Program-made: the position numbers and the translations under genes
From: Bacillota bacterium
GTDB lineage: Bacteria; Bacillota; Clostridia; SK-Y3
Direction of reading: 5' to 3'
DNA: 41,461 nucleotides
Assembly (NCBI GenBank): GCA_022360955.1
Contig: JAKSBV010000137.1
Coordinates: 1 to 41,461, forward strand
Notes under the pieces: generated by a model
The model's input: only the letters and a program-made list of their open reading frames with translations
Database searches by the model: none
Told to the model about the DNA's origin: nothing
Part shown: piece after piece, positions 7,797 through 15,870 of the stretch
How positions within the stretch are numbered: the first letter of the stretch is position 1
Layout of the letters: the number at the start of each line of letters is the position of its first letter

Positions 7797-9440
7797 TCAC
7801 ATCTCCTTTACAGGATCCTGTTCATTTCTATCAATATCAACGGGATTGATGTATTCCGGCCGCCTTTGCATCCACTGTAAAGGCACCCGTATAAAAACAT
7901 CCTTCCAATCACGGATTTGAATCGGTGCCACCGGGGACATATAATTACTGCCAAAGCTTTTTAACAGAATCATATGCACATTGATAAATATAAAGGCCAG
8001 CATCACGCCATACAGTCCCAGCGTTGCTGCCAATACCATAATCGGAAAACGTATCACCCTGAAAGCAATGGCTACATTGTAGGAAGGAATAATAAAGGAA
8101 GAAATAGCTGTAATCGCCACGATAATCACCATGAACGGACTGGCAATACCGGCCCTGACGGCAGCATCCCCGATGATAATACCTCCTACGATACCTATTG
8201 TCTGGCCTATCGCCTTGGGCAGGCGTGCTCCGGCTTCCCGCAGCAATTCTATGGTTGTTTCCATTAACAAGGCTTCTACAAAAGCGGGAAAAGGCACAGT
8301 CTCCCTTGTAGCCGCTACCGATAAGGCCAGTTCCGTAGGCAGCATACCCGGATGATAAGAAACAATGGCAATATACAGGGCCGGTGCGAAAGTCGCCAAA
8401 AAAGAACCGGCCCATCTCAGCAGCCTTAACAGCGAACCTATAATCCATCGTTCATAATAATCTTCCGGACTTTGAAAAAATTGATACAAGCCTGCCGGCG
8501 CAATCAGCACAAAAGGCGTGCCGTCTACCAATATGGTCACACGGCCTTCCATCATAGCGGCTACCGCTTTATCCGGACGCTCCGTACTCTGCAGCTGCGG
8601 AAAGGGCGTGATCTTATTATCTTCCAGGAATTGTTCGATCTCACCGGATTCGTGAATATCATCCACATCTATTTTCCCGATCTTCTCTTCAACCATCTGT
8701 ACCAAGTCAGGCCGTGCGATCCCTTTTACATAACTGACCACTACATTGGTTTTGGACCGTCTGCCCACGGTCATATTCTTTATTACCAGATTAGGGTCCC
8801 TTATCCTTCTCCGCAGCAGCGCGGTATTAAAGCGCAGGGTTTCGGTAAATCCGTCTCTCGGACCCCGAATAACTGTTTCGCTGGGGGGCTCCTGTACACT
8901 CCGGGCAGCCCACTGCCGTGTACCTATAATCATCGCCTTATCATATCCGTCTACGAGTAAAACCGTTTCGCCGGACAACACCGGCAGCATGGCTTCGTCA
9001 AGATTTTGCGCCTCTTTTACCTCTGCTGCCGTAACAATACGTTCCATCAATATTTTTGCAGTATTTGCTTCGGCTACCGACTCCTGGTCGGATTTTTCAA
9101 GCTGTCCTGCACCCAGAATAATAGGGTTGATCACATCTCTTTGCACCCAATCCTTACTGACCAATCCGTCAATAAAAACAACACCGCATTTGGTATTGCC
9201 TATTGGGGACGTGAATCTCCGAAAGACTACATCTTGTCCGTCTTTTAAGTAGACTTTAAATTTTTGAAAATTCTCATCAAAATCTTTAGAAAAAACCGGT
9301 GACACCGTTTCCTCCGGAACTGCCGCCCCGTCTTTATTGTTGTCTTGCCCCTGCTGCCCATTCGTATTCCCTTTATTTTTATTCTTTTTAATAATTTTTA
9401 CCACACCATCACCATCCACCCAATATTTGCGTACAGCCAT
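7797..9440 (-). CDS. gerA: GerA-family spore germination protein (A subunit)
   Basis: A 547-residue A subunit of a germinant receptor in the spore inner membrane. It has a soluble N-terminal half beginning with a low-complexity linker rich in Lys, Asn, Gly and Gln, then the family blocks GNTKCGVVFIDGLVSKDWV, SVAEANTAKILMERIVTAAEV, LLVDGYDKAMIIGTRQWAARSVQEPPSE, RGPRDGFTETLRFNTALLRRRIRDPNL and ILVDGTPFVLIAPA. The C-terminal membrane region contains TREGVPFP-like TRETVPFPAFVEALLMETTIELLREAGARLP. The ATG at 9440 with GAAGG is chosen over an in-frame TTG five codons upstream. It follows the flavoprotein gene by 17 bases. Confidence 0.95.
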   Translation of the reverse strand: MAVRKYWVDGDGVVKIIKKNKNKGNTNGQQGQDNNKDGAAVPEETVSPVFSKDFDENFQKFKVYLKDGQDVVFRRFTSPIGNTKCGVVFIDGLVSKDWVQRDVINPIILGAGQLEKSDQESVAEANTAKILMERIVTAAEVKEAQNLDEAMLPVLSGETVLLVDGYDKAMIIGTRQWAARSVQEPPSETVIRGPRDGFTETLRFNTALLRRRIRDPNLVIKNMTVGRRSKTNVVVSYVKGIARPDLVQMVEEKIGKIDVDDIHESGEIEQFLEDNKITPFPQLQSTERPDKAVAAMMEGRVTILVDGTPFVLIAPAGLYQFFQSPEDYYERWIIGSLLRLLRWAGSFLATFAPALYIAIVSYHPGMLPTELALSVAATRETVPFPAFVEALLMETTIELLREAGARLPKAIGQTIGIVGGIIIGDAAVRAGIASPFMVIIVAITAISSFIIPSYNVAIAFRVIRFPIMVLAATLGLYGVMLAFIFINVHMILLKSFGSNYMSPVAPIQIRDWKDVFIRVPLQWMQRRPEYINPVDIDRNEQDPVKEM

Positions 9441-9457
9441 TTTTAGCCTTCGCAAAA

Positions 9458-10585
9458 TCAGGAAGAATTATGCATCCTATATGCTTTGGGGTTCTTCATG
9501 ATGTGCATAATATCCGCCAAAAACCGGTCCGCCTTTGGGGTACCCGCACAAATAGATCTCTTGGTGCCGCTGCGCAGCGCCTTTGCCAGGGAGCAGTAAA
9601 AGTCATAATAAAATGCCTGCTTGCACCTTTTCCTATAATTCGCACCGGCGTCATAGTCGCCTTTGACCATGCTTTTGACAACTTCCGATGCAGCTATTTC
9701 ACCACTCCTTATCCCGTAATAAATGCCCTCACCGGAAAAAGGGTCCACAAATCCTCCGCAATCCCCTGTAAGCAGCACAGACCGGCTGCCCAATTTTCTC
9801 GGAAATCCTCCCGCCGGCATATAGCTGCCCTGAAAACGGGGGGCCTCCTGCCCTATATTTTTAAGCCGGCACACCTGTGCTAAAAAGGGGGTAACATATC
9901 GATAAAGGGCATGGGCCTGGCACGCCCAGCTGCCCACACCGATATTATAGCCGTCTCTTAAAGGGAATGCCCACCCGAAGCCGCCTAAAAAAGGGATACA
10001 ATACAATTCCACATAAGGCACTGCTTGTTCTGCAGCCCTTTGTCCGCCTTTTATAACCGTGGTAAGCGTAAACCCCCACTGCCATTTTCTCCATTTCTTT
10101 TGCAATCCTGCTCTTTGGGCGACAACCCCATTGGCCCCCTCTGCGACAATGACTTTTTTGGCGGCCAGCATCCCGTCCGCCGTATACACATGGACCTTTT
10201 GAAAACCTTCAACAGGCTGGACGTACCGTACTTTTAACGGACTTATAAATTGAGCGCCTGCCCGCACCGCTTCCTGTACAAGATGCTGGTCGAATTGATC
10301 TCGCCTTACCGTTACACCCAACAGACCCGGTTCTTTTTTTTGTATAAAACGATAGTGCCCGTCATATAACCTTACACCATAAATAGATTGCTCAACCACC
10401 TTGTCCGGCAACGGTTCTGCCAGCAGCCGCAATGTTTTGCAGGATAAATATCCGCCGCACACTTTTTCCCTCGGAAAGGCTTTTTGGTCCAAAAGCAGGA
10501 CCTCCAGTCCGTTTTTTGCAGCAATTCTTGCGGCCGTACTGCCGGAAGGCCCCGCTCCAACCACAATAACATCATATATCTGCAA
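9458..10585 (-). CDS. FAD-dependent oxidoreductase, geranylgeranyl-reductase family
   Basis: A 375-residue flavoprotein of the geranylgeranyl/digeranylgeranyl reductase group (p-hydroxybenzoate-hydroxylase fold). It has the N-terminal dinucleotide motif VVGAGPSGSTAARIAAKNG (GxGxxG at 10-15), the conserved KVCGGYLS block that follows the first strand-helix, and the C-terminal FAD site LTGDCGGFVDPFSGEGIYYGIRSGE. Family members reduce isoprenoid double bonds or act on other polycyclic substrates; the substrate here cannot be named. The start is TTG at 10585 behind GAGGTGG. It ends 17 bases upstream of gerA on the same strand, so it may be the first gene of the ger transcript, which is an unusual partner. 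Confidence 0.88.
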   Translation of the reverse strand: MQIYDVIVVGAGPSGSTAARIAAKNGLEVLLLDQKAFPREKVCGGYLSCKTLRLLAEPLPDKVVEQSIYGVRLYDGHYRFIQKKEPGLLGVTVRRDQFDQHLVQEAVRAGAQFISPLKVRYVQPVEGFQKVHVYTADGMLAAKKVIVAEGANGVVAQRAGLQKKWRKWQWGFTLTTVIKGGQRAAEQAVPYVELYCIPFLGGFGWAFPLRDGYNIGVGSWACQAHALYRYVTPFLAQVCRLKNIGQEAPRFQGSYMPAGGFPRKLGSRSVLLTGDCGGFVDPFSGEGIYYGIRSGEIAASEVVKSMVKGDYDAGANYRKRCKQAFYYDFYCSLAKALRSGTKRSICAGTPKADRFLADIMHIMKNPKAYRMHNSS

Positions 10586-10825
10586 TACCTTTCCACCTCA
10601 GATCATTTTTACTGTTAATGTACCCCCTATGCGTTCTTGTTATACGAAGCCCAGGGCAAACCCGGCGAGAGCTGCCCGCTTTCTTCGGTCAAAGAGAGAA
10701 CTTCCTCCGGTTCGCCTGCTTTCAATGATTTTCTTATCACCAATTACATAAAACAGGCATATTATGTAATAAGACATAAATATCTCAGGAATTGTTTTGA
10801 GCTTTGTGAAGGGAGGTTGTATGGA

Positions 10826-11020
10826 ATGAGCACTTGCGGCGGTCAATATTATCATGGCAACAGCGAAATATTGTTTTTCATCTTGCTTTTCCTCCTTTTG
10901 TTCTATGATAATAGCCCACTATACCGATTTAATTGTCCAACAAGAGGTCTGGTAAGACAATGTGACAACAGCATTTTATTTTTTATACTGATATTCTTAC
11001 TTCTGTTCTATAAAAAATAA
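10826..11020 (+). CDS. Small protein with a duplicated hydrophobic segment, sporulation-type
   Basis: A 64-residue protein read from the ATG at 10826, with GGGAGG 9 bases upstream. Its sequence is an internal duplication. NSEILFFILLFLLLFYDNS near the middle is repeated as NSILFFILIFLLLFYKK at the end, with a Cys/Arg-rich linker (RFNCPTRGLVRQC) between. Small clostridial proteins of this style (a Gly/Cys-rich start followed by D/N-S-x-LFFILLFLLLF) are common and are often sporulation or coat-associated, in the manner of YjcZ; that similarity is from memory. A terminator lies downstream at 11156-11183. No neighbour shares its strand within 300 bp upstream. Confidence 0.6.
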   Translation: MSTCGGQYYHGNSEILFFILLFLLLFYDNSPLYRFNCPTRGLVRQCDNSILFFILIFLLLFYKK

Positions 11021-11346
11021 TTTAGTGTAACACTTTTTACCCGGTGCTCATATCATAAAGTGTGGGTATCGGGACATTTATTTCCAAAACATGTTGAAAG
11101 GAGGGATAAAAAACACATATATCCTGTATTATGAAGTGATAATTACATACACCGCACCATACATATTAGTGTATGGTTTTTTCTATGAATGACGCTTGTA
11201 TCACTAGGGAATAACGGATAACAAAAAACCAAAGCTTAAAATAGACGGATATCCCCTCTGCGATCAATAGGATTAGGTCTAACGCCGGATATCTTTAGTG
11301 TACCTATATAAAAATAAATTTTGCACAGAGAAAGGGAGGAAGTTCA
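11021..11346. other. Spacer with a terminator, otherwise empty
   Basis: Apart from the terminator at 11156-11183 I see no gene. A good ribosome-site-like AAAGGAGGG near 11097-11105 is not followed by a usable open frame. The part after 11190 should hold the promoter of the three-gene unit beginning at 11347, but no convincing -35/-10 pair was found. Confidence 0.5.
11156..11183 (+). terminator. Intrinsic terminator downstream of the small hydrophobic protein
   Basis: ACCATACA (11156-11163), a six-base loop, and TGTATGGT (11170-11177) are followed directly by TTTTT. This is a clear plus-strand terminator. Confidence 0.8.
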
Positions 11347-11676
11347 ATGTTTCCAAAATTAAACAAAAAACTGCAGCAAATGATTAACAATATGGACCCT
11401 GAGGCGCTGGAAAATGGCCTTAAAACCATATCGGAGATCATGAATACCGACCAAGGCAAACAGCTTGCGGAACAAATCAATAGCATCGATAAACAAAAAT
11501 TGATGGAGCGGCTAAAGGATATGAACGAAGGAGAACTTATGGATCGATTGGATAACATAGATGTTGATAATCTTTCCAAACAAATCAACGACATGGATAA
11601 GGAAAAGCTTATTGGTGAATTAACCAGCAATGCGGAAATGATGGAAAAATTACGACAATTTATGGACCAAGAATAA
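11347..11676 (+). CDS. Unknown helical protein with an internal repeat
   Basis: A 109-residue, highly charged protein that I do not recognise. It is almost certainly all-helical, and is built from repeated units of the pattern I/M-D-x-(E/D)-x-L-x-x-x-L/I: NNMDPEALENGLKTI, NSIDKQKLMERLKDM, NEGELMDRLDNI, DVDNLSKQINDM, DKEKLIGELTSN. It has no signal peptide, cysteine or membrane segment. The ATG follows AAAGGGAGGAAGTTCA. It is the first of three same-strand unknown genes (11347-12686). The third has a C-terminal membrane anchor, so the group may form a membrane-attached assembly; this is inference. Confidence 0.7.
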   Translation: MFPKLNKKLQQMINNMDPEALENGLKTISEIMNTDQGKQLAEQINSIDKQKLMERLKDMNEGELMDRLDNIDVDNLSKQINDMDKEKLIGELTSNAEMMEKLRQFMDQE

Positions 11677-11811
11677 AAAGATGGCGTGCTTTAAACCTGT
11701 TCCATGATTTGAACAAAATATAATCCAGGCATAGATTTGATTTTAAAGTGCCCTGTCTGTAAAGCTGCTTTATTTGTGAATCATATAAATCTAATCTTGG
11801 AGGGATGAAAC

Positions 11812-12285
11812 ATGGCCGACGATTTTGATAAAAAAATGGACCAAGTTAAAAATTTATTAAGTAATGACAAGATGGTTGATAACTTAAAAATGCTTATGGG
11901 TGTACTGGAAAATTCGATGAAAAAAAATACCGATGAAAGCAGCGCACCTCAGCGTACCGAGCCCATTGACATAAGAGAGCCCGATGATCCGCCTCAAATG
12001 CAATCACCGGAGATCCCGCCTGTAACTGCACCCGCTTCAAATTTTGCCGCAGATATAAGCAGGATGGAAACCGTTATGAAAATTAAAACAGTTATTGATC
12101 GCATTACGAATCCCAATGATCAGGATGTAAACTTTCTAACGGCACTTAAGCCCTATCTCAGCTCTAAACGGCAGGAAAAGATCGATACTGCCATAAAGCT
12201 GGTAGGTATAAGCAAGCTTCCGTCCGTCATACGGGAATTGGAACAAGAGCAATCCGGTGTACGCAATGAAACCGGAAATCTGTAA
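11812..12285 (+). CDS. Unknown protein with a conserved-looking C-terminal helical domain
   Basis: A 157-residue protein in three parts. The first is an N-terminal charged helix (MADDFDKKMDQVKNLLSNDKMVDNLKMLMGVLE). The second is a Pro/Glu-rich linker at about 45-85 (REPDDPPQMQSPEIPPVTAP). The third is a helical C-terminal domain containing FLTALKPYLSSKRQEKIDTAIKLVGISKLPSVI. That last block resembles the C-termini of several uncharacterised clostridial proteins (LxALxPYLSxKRQxKIDxAxxLxxISK), but I cannot name a family. The ribosome site is GGAGGGATGAA. It lies 135 bp after the previous gene and 17 bp before the next, with which it is very likely co-transcribed. Confidence 0.7.
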   Translation: MADDFDKKMDQVKNLLSNDKMVDNLKMLMGVLENSMKKNTDESSAPQRTEPIDIREPDDPPQMQSPEIPPVTAPASNFAADISRMETVMKIKTVIDRITNPNDQDVNFLTALKPYLSSKRQEKIDTAIKLVGISKLPSVIRELEQEQSGVRNETGNL

Positions 12286-12302
12286 ACGTAGGGGGGGCAT
12301 AC

Positions 12303-12686
12303 ATGTATAGGCGATATTATCAAGGATATAACGGTTTTAACGGAGAGCCGCAAAGGCCTATAGGTGAAGAAACCAATAACAGCAATGCATCATCGGAAAA
12401 CAGCACCGGCAGAAATAGTGAAAAACAGCAGCGCACCGCACAAAAACCGGAAATCATCATCCCTGAGAAACCTTCACAGGATCAGGAGTCCCATTCTACG
12501 CTCACTGAAACGGATTATGCCGGCTCAAAACTTAGTGAGGCAAGTGCAAACCTTATAAACTTTTTCAGAAGGTTTAAACGAGATGATTTCCTTATTCTTG
12601 CATTAATTCTTCTGTTTCTGCTGGAAGGCAGAAAAAATGAAGGGATTGTAGTTGTCTTAATATTCCTTTTCTTTGTAGGACTATAA
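12303..12686 (+). CDS. Unknown protein with a C-terminal double hydrophobic anchor
   Basis: A 127-residue protein. Residues 1-85 are hydrophilic and low-complexity (Tyr/Arg/Gly at the start, then Asn/Ser/Glu/Gln). Residues 86-127 contain FKRDDFLILALILLFLLEGRKNEGIVVVLIFLFFVGL, two short hydrophobic stretches separated by a charged turn. The C-terminal style (DDFLILALILLFLLEGR) recurs in many small clostridial proteins linked to sporulation. The ATG follows a run of seven G residues. It is the last gene of the 11347-12686 group. Function unknown; the segments look too short to cross a membrane independently, so a hairpin insertion is more plausible. Confidence 0.65.
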   Translation: MYRRYYQGYNGFNGEPQRPIGEETNNSNASSENSTGRNSEKQQRTAQKPEIIIPEKPSQDQESHSTLTETDYAGSKLSEASANLINFFRRFKRDDFLILALILLFLLEGRKNEGIVVVLIFLFFVGL

Positions 12687-12736
12687 TACATATTTTACGG
12701 TTTGACAACAGGCAATGACGCAGTGGCGTTATACAT

Positions 12737-12792
12737 ATAGATACCCGGCTTTGAAATTTAATTTATATTTAGATTGCAGTTGGTTATCTTTA
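12737..12792. repeat. Deleted copy (A3) of the hairpin repeat
   Basis: ATATAGATACCCGGCTTTGA joins via AATTTATATTTAGA to TTGCAGTTGGTTATCTTTA. Both ends of the element are present, but the apical third with the conserved loop is missing. It sits between the 3' ends of two convergent genes. Confidence 0.6.
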
Positions 12793-12800
12793 TTCAAAGG

Positions 12801-12830
12801 CAAACAAGGGGACGCACTTCTCCTTGTTTG
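12801..12830. terminator. Hairpin between convergent genes, likely terminator
   Basis: CAAACAAGG (12801-12809) pairs with CCTTGTTTG (12822-12830) around a 12-nt loop starting GGACGC. It lies two bases beyond the stop of the minus-strand gene. The tails are only moderately T-rich, so termination is inferred from position. Confidence 0.55.
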
Positions 12831-12832
12831 TC

Positions 12833-13651
12833 TTAATGATTGAAAGAAATCTCAGCGACAACCGGTAAGTGATCAGACGCATCACTTGGGACAGTTTTGC
12901 TGCTCCCTACTGCCATGTCCTTGGATACAAAGATATAATCAATCCTTGCCTCCGGCCGATCGGTAGAAAAGGTATTATATTCTTCTTGGCCCGCCGTATC
13001 CTGCATGATAGCAGAAATCTTCCCCATTTGTTCCGATGACGGACAATCATTAAAGTCACCCATTAATATAGCAGGCTTCGATATCTCTTTTAACTTGCCG
13101 ACGATGAAATCGATTTGCCCGGGACGCTCTTCCGTTATAAGGGATAAATGGGTGATAAATACCTTTACATCTTGCCCGTCAATATCCAGCTCCGCCTCGA
13201 TTAAGCCTCTCGGTTCCGTAATCTTCCGCTCTAAAGAAGGCAAATGATGATTTGTCCATGATTTTATAGGATATTTGGTTAATAGGGCATTGCCGTATTT
13301 GAGACCAAAATTGATATTATAGCCATAGGCTACATAATACCCTAATTTCTCGGCAATGATTTCATCCTGTTTTTGCATCCGTGAACGCGGCATTCTATGG
13401 TCAACTTCATTTAAAGCGACAATATCCGGATCAACCCCTTTGATGGTTTCAATAACTCTTTCCAGATTTAATTGATCGTCTATACCTACCCCATGCCTGA
13501 TGTTATAGGTCATAAGCTCCAAAGACCTGGTTGTAGATTCCAACATTTGCATCGTCATCATTTCCGTATTCTCTTGCGATAGGGTTTCCACCGATCCGTG
13601 GCTATAAAAAATCCAGAATACACATGCCGTCATGGTCATAAGCACTAACAT
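12833..13651 (-). CDS. Endonuclease/exonuclease/phosphatase-family protein, membrane-anchored or secreted
   Basis: A 272-residue protein with an N-terminal hydrophobic signal or anchor (LVLMTMTACVFWIFYSHG) and a complete EEP catalytic domain from about residue 45: LMTYNIRHG (Asn50), IVALNEVDH (Glu82), THLS (His169), GDFND (198-202) and SDHLPVVAEI (His261). EEP enzymes cleave phosphodiester or phosphomonoester bonds in nucleic acids, phospholipids or inositol phosphates; the substrate is not predictable. The start is uncertain: the ATG at 13651 is about 20 bases from GGAGGGG, whereas an ATT six codons upstream (reading I-S-K-W before the ATG) would have ideal spacing. A hairpin follows the stop. 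Confidence 0.82.
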   Translation of the reverse strand: MLVLMTMTACVFWIFYSHGSVETLSQENTEMMTMQMLESTTRSLELMTYNIRHGVGIDDQLNLERVIETIKGVDPDIVALNEVDHRMPRSRMQKQDEIIAEKLGYYVAYGYNINFGLKYGNALLTKYPIKSWTNHHLPSLERKITEPRGLIEAELDIDGQDVKVFITHLSLITEERPGQIDFIVGKLKEISKPAILMGDFNDCPSSEQMGKISAIMQDTAGQEEYNTFSTDRPEARIDYIFVSKDMAVGSSKTVPSDASDHLPVVAEISFNH

Positions 13652-14086
13652 CCATTTAGAAATCCTAATCCCCTCCAGAAGAAAACAGGAGATCCTTCCC
13701 TCTGTTTCCGTAAAGATCCGTATCTTTGCGCACAGATTTTGTCGGTATACGGGCAGCCGTACCCTGTCATCCGATCCATGGTGTCCTATAGATTTAAAGA
13801 AATAAAGATATTATGTATACTTATATTATAGCATATGTTTCTCTATTAGCGTAGTGGAAGAATTTAGTCAAGAGCTATGAGGACTTGTTGAAAAATAGTT
13901 GAGGGCTGAGAACGGATGACTTGCCGCTGATGATACCTTGTTGCTGCTTCTTCCCCACACTGCGCAGCCAGCCGCTAAAACAACCTATGAATTCGCTTTT
14001 TGTTTAGAATCCTTCATGAATCCCAAAACTCCAATTATTCATTATTAATTATTCATTATTAATTGTTTTTCTGTTTTGGGATAAAA
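13652..14086. other. Gene-free spacer with an unexplained leader and short tandem repeats
   Basis: The 150 bp next to the EEP gene (13670-13800) contains several small complementary segments (AAACAG with CTGTTT; AAAGAT with ATCTTT; GGTATACGG with CCGTACC), which could fold as a leader RNA. Around 13889-13911 is a 23-bp stretch also found, inverted, inside the large repeat at 2690-2715. At 14034-14066 a 16-bp AT-rich unit (ATTATTCATTATTAAT) is repeated twice in tandem, flanked by CCCAAAAC and GTTTTGGG. I see no gene. Confidence 0.55.
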
Positions 14087-14108
14087 AAAAAGCGCTTACG
14101 CGCTTTTT
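14087..14108 (-). terminator. Intrinsic terminator of the leuCDB operon
   Basis: On the minus strand GCGC, a four-base loop and GCGC are flanked by A- and T-runs, ending in nine T residues. It directly abuts and partly overlaps the leuB stop codon at 14108-14110. This is strong and unambiguous. Confidence 0.88.
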
Positions 14109-15166
14109 TACAAGGCTTGAATCACCAATGCTCCCATTTCTTTCGTGCCGACGAGCTTCATGCCTTCACTCATAATGTCACCGGTCCGGCAGCCTTTGTC
14201 CAGCACCTTGCCTACCGCTTCTTCAACGGCATCCGCTTCTGCTGCCAGCCCAAACGAATACCTGAGCATCATTGCGGCCGATACGATGGTCGCAAGCGGG
14301 TTGGCTTTATCCTGCCCCGCAATATCCGGTGCCGACCCGTGTACCGGCTCATACATGCCTATTTTGCCTGTACCTAAGCTTGCCGAAGGCAGCATGCCGA
14401 TAGACCCGGTAATCATTGACGCTTCATCGGATAATATATCCCCAAACATATTGCCCGTTACAATCACATCAAATTGCTTCGGATTTCTCACCAGCTGCAT
14501 TGCAGCATTGTCTACATACATATGATCGACTTCTACTTCCGGATATTCCCGGGCCAGTTTATCAACAACGCTGCGCCATAATCTTGACGTATCCAAAATA
14601 TTTGCTTTGTCCACGGAAAGCAATTTCTTGTTTCTTTTGCCGGCAATTTCAAAAGCCGTACGGGCGATTCTTTCAACCTCTTCCTCGCTGTACCGCATCG
14701 TATCATAAGCTTCATTTCCCTTGGTCTCCCGGGCCCCGAAATAGATACCGCCGGTCAATTCTCTTACAACCATTATATCCAATCCGTCCCCGATGATTTC
14801 CGGCTTTAACGGAGATGCGTCTTTCAATGCCCGGTGCAGTACTGCCGGACGAAGATTTGCAAACAGCCCTAATCCTTTTCTCAGGCCCAACAGGGCTTGT
14901 TCCGGCCGCTGATTGCCGGGCAGGGTATCCCATTTGGGCCCGCCCACTGCACCCAATAGCACCGAATCACTCTGCTTACAAACCTCCAAGGTCGCCTGAG
15001 GTAAGGCTTCTCCATATTTATCAATGGCACAGCCCCCTGCGTCCACTTCCGTCATCTCAAAGCTGTGTCCGAACTTTTCACCTACAGCCTTTAATACCTC
15101 CACTGCTTGCACTGTCACTTCTCTGCCGATTCCGTCACCGGGAATAACCGCTATTTTGTAGTTCAT
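14108..15166 (-). CDS. leuB: 3-isopropylmalate dehydrogenase
   Basis: A 352-residue NAD-dependent enzyme converting 3-isopropylmalate to 2-oxoisocaproate (leucine synthesis). Diagnostic sequences are [10 protein letters not shown] at the N-terminus, the substrate-loop arginines in [25 protein letters not shown], the metal and substrate residues in [14 protein letters not shown] and [41 protein letters not shown], and the NAD-binding [20 protein letters not shown]. The ATG at 15166 is set by the family N-terminus (MNYKIAVIP); the longer open frame upstream runs into repeat-like G/C-rich spacer. No good ribosome site precedes this ATG, which is odd for the operon. It is last in leuC-leuD-leuB. 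Confidence 0.97.
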   Translation of the reverse strand: MNYKIAVIPGDGIGREVTVQAVEVLKAVGEKFGHSFEMTEVDAGGCAIDKYGEALPQATLEVCKQSDSVLLGAVGGPKWDTLPGNQRPEQALLGLRKGLGLFANLRPAVLHRALKDASPLKPEIIGDGLDIMVVRELTGGIYFGARETKGNEAYDTMRYSEEEVERIARTAFEIAGKRNKKLLSVDKANILDTSRLWRSVVDKLAREYPEVEVDHMYVDNAAMQLVRNPKQFDVIVTGNMFGDILSDEASMITGSIGMLPSASLGTGKIGMYEPVHGSAPDIAGQDKANPLATIVSAAMMLRYSFGLAAEADAVEEAVGKVLDKGCRTGDIMSEGMKLVGTKEMGALVIQAL

Positions 15167-15172
15167 ATATAG

Positions 15173-15390
15173 TGAGGAGTGGGGAGCGGGGAGTGGGGGG
15201 ATTAAATACCTGTTTCCCACTCTCCTGCTCCGCCGTACTCCATTTCCTCCCTTCCGGATGTTCATTTTTATTGTTATTATCAACTATTCAGCCCATACGG
15301 CTATACACGCCTATAGACTTCCTGGGAAAATAGATAGCCGGTGCAGAGATTTCTCTCTCCTCCCCACACCCTACTCCCCGCTCTTCATTG
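15173..15390. repeat. Inverted G-rich/C-rich blocks in the leuD-leuB gap
   Basis: The gap between leuD and leuB is unusually long (204 bp). It starts with a block rich in GAGGAGTGGGGAGCGGGGAG (15173-15198) and ends with its approximate complement, CTCCTCCCCACACC and TACTCCCCGCTCTTC (15355-15388). In leader RNA these would pair and enclose about 150 nt, hiding the leuB start region. On the minus strand the C-rich arm is next to leuB, so no purine-rich ribosome site is seen there. Confidence 0.55.
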
Positions 15391-15868
15391 CCTTAATATA
15401 CTCAATCAGGCCGTTCTTGGCAATAATCTCCTGCATGAACTTGGGAAACGGTGTGCTCTTGTATACCTTGTCTTTGGTGATATTGACAATGACACCTTTA
15501 TCAAAATCCACCTCTACTTCATCCCCGTCTTCGATATCTTTGGATGCTTCGGGGCACTCCAGAATAGGCAGACCGATATTAATCGCATTGCGATAGAAAA
15601 TTCTTGCAAAGGTTTCGGCAATCACGCAGGAAATCCCCGAGGCCTTAATAGCAATCGGCGCATGTTCCCTGGAAGAACCGCAGCCAAAGTTTTTTGCCGC
15701 AACCATAATATCGCCTTTTTTAACTTTGTTTAGAAACTCTTTATCCAAATCTTCCATACAATGCTTCGCCAATTCTGCCGGATCCGAGGTATTCAGATAC
15801 CTTGCGGGAATAATAACGTCGGTATCTACATTGTCTCCGTATTTTATAACCTTGCCATGTGCGATCAT
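15371..15868 (-). CDS. leuD: 3-isopropylmalate dehydratase small subunit
   Basis: A 165-residue small subunit of isopropylmalate isomerase, the short (archaeal/clostridial) form. It shows the swivelling-domain signature: [21 protein letters not shown] at the start, and [43 protein letters not shown] in the middle, including the substrate-binding GCGSSREH. It works with LeuC on 2-isopropylmalate. The ATG at 15868 follows GAGGAGG by 10 bases, two bases after the leuC stop. Its C-terminus ([15 protein letters not shown]) is complete. Confidence 0.96.
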   Translation of the reverse strand: MIAHGKVIKYGDNVDTDVIIPARYLNTSDPAELAKHCMEDLDKEFLNKVKKGDIMVAAKNFGCGSSREHAPIAIKASGISCVIAETFARIFYRNAINIGLPILECPEASKDIEDGDEVEVDFDKGVIVNITKDKVYKSTPFPKFMQEIIAKNGLIEYIKAMKSGE

Positions 15869-15870
15869 CT

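Noticed and set aside
10635-10720. c-di-GMP-I (GEMM) riboswitch ahead of the small hydrophobic protein
   Set aside because: CAGGGCAAACCCGGCGAGAG resembles the start of the GEMM core, but the following GGGACGCAAAGCC and the receptor helix are missing.
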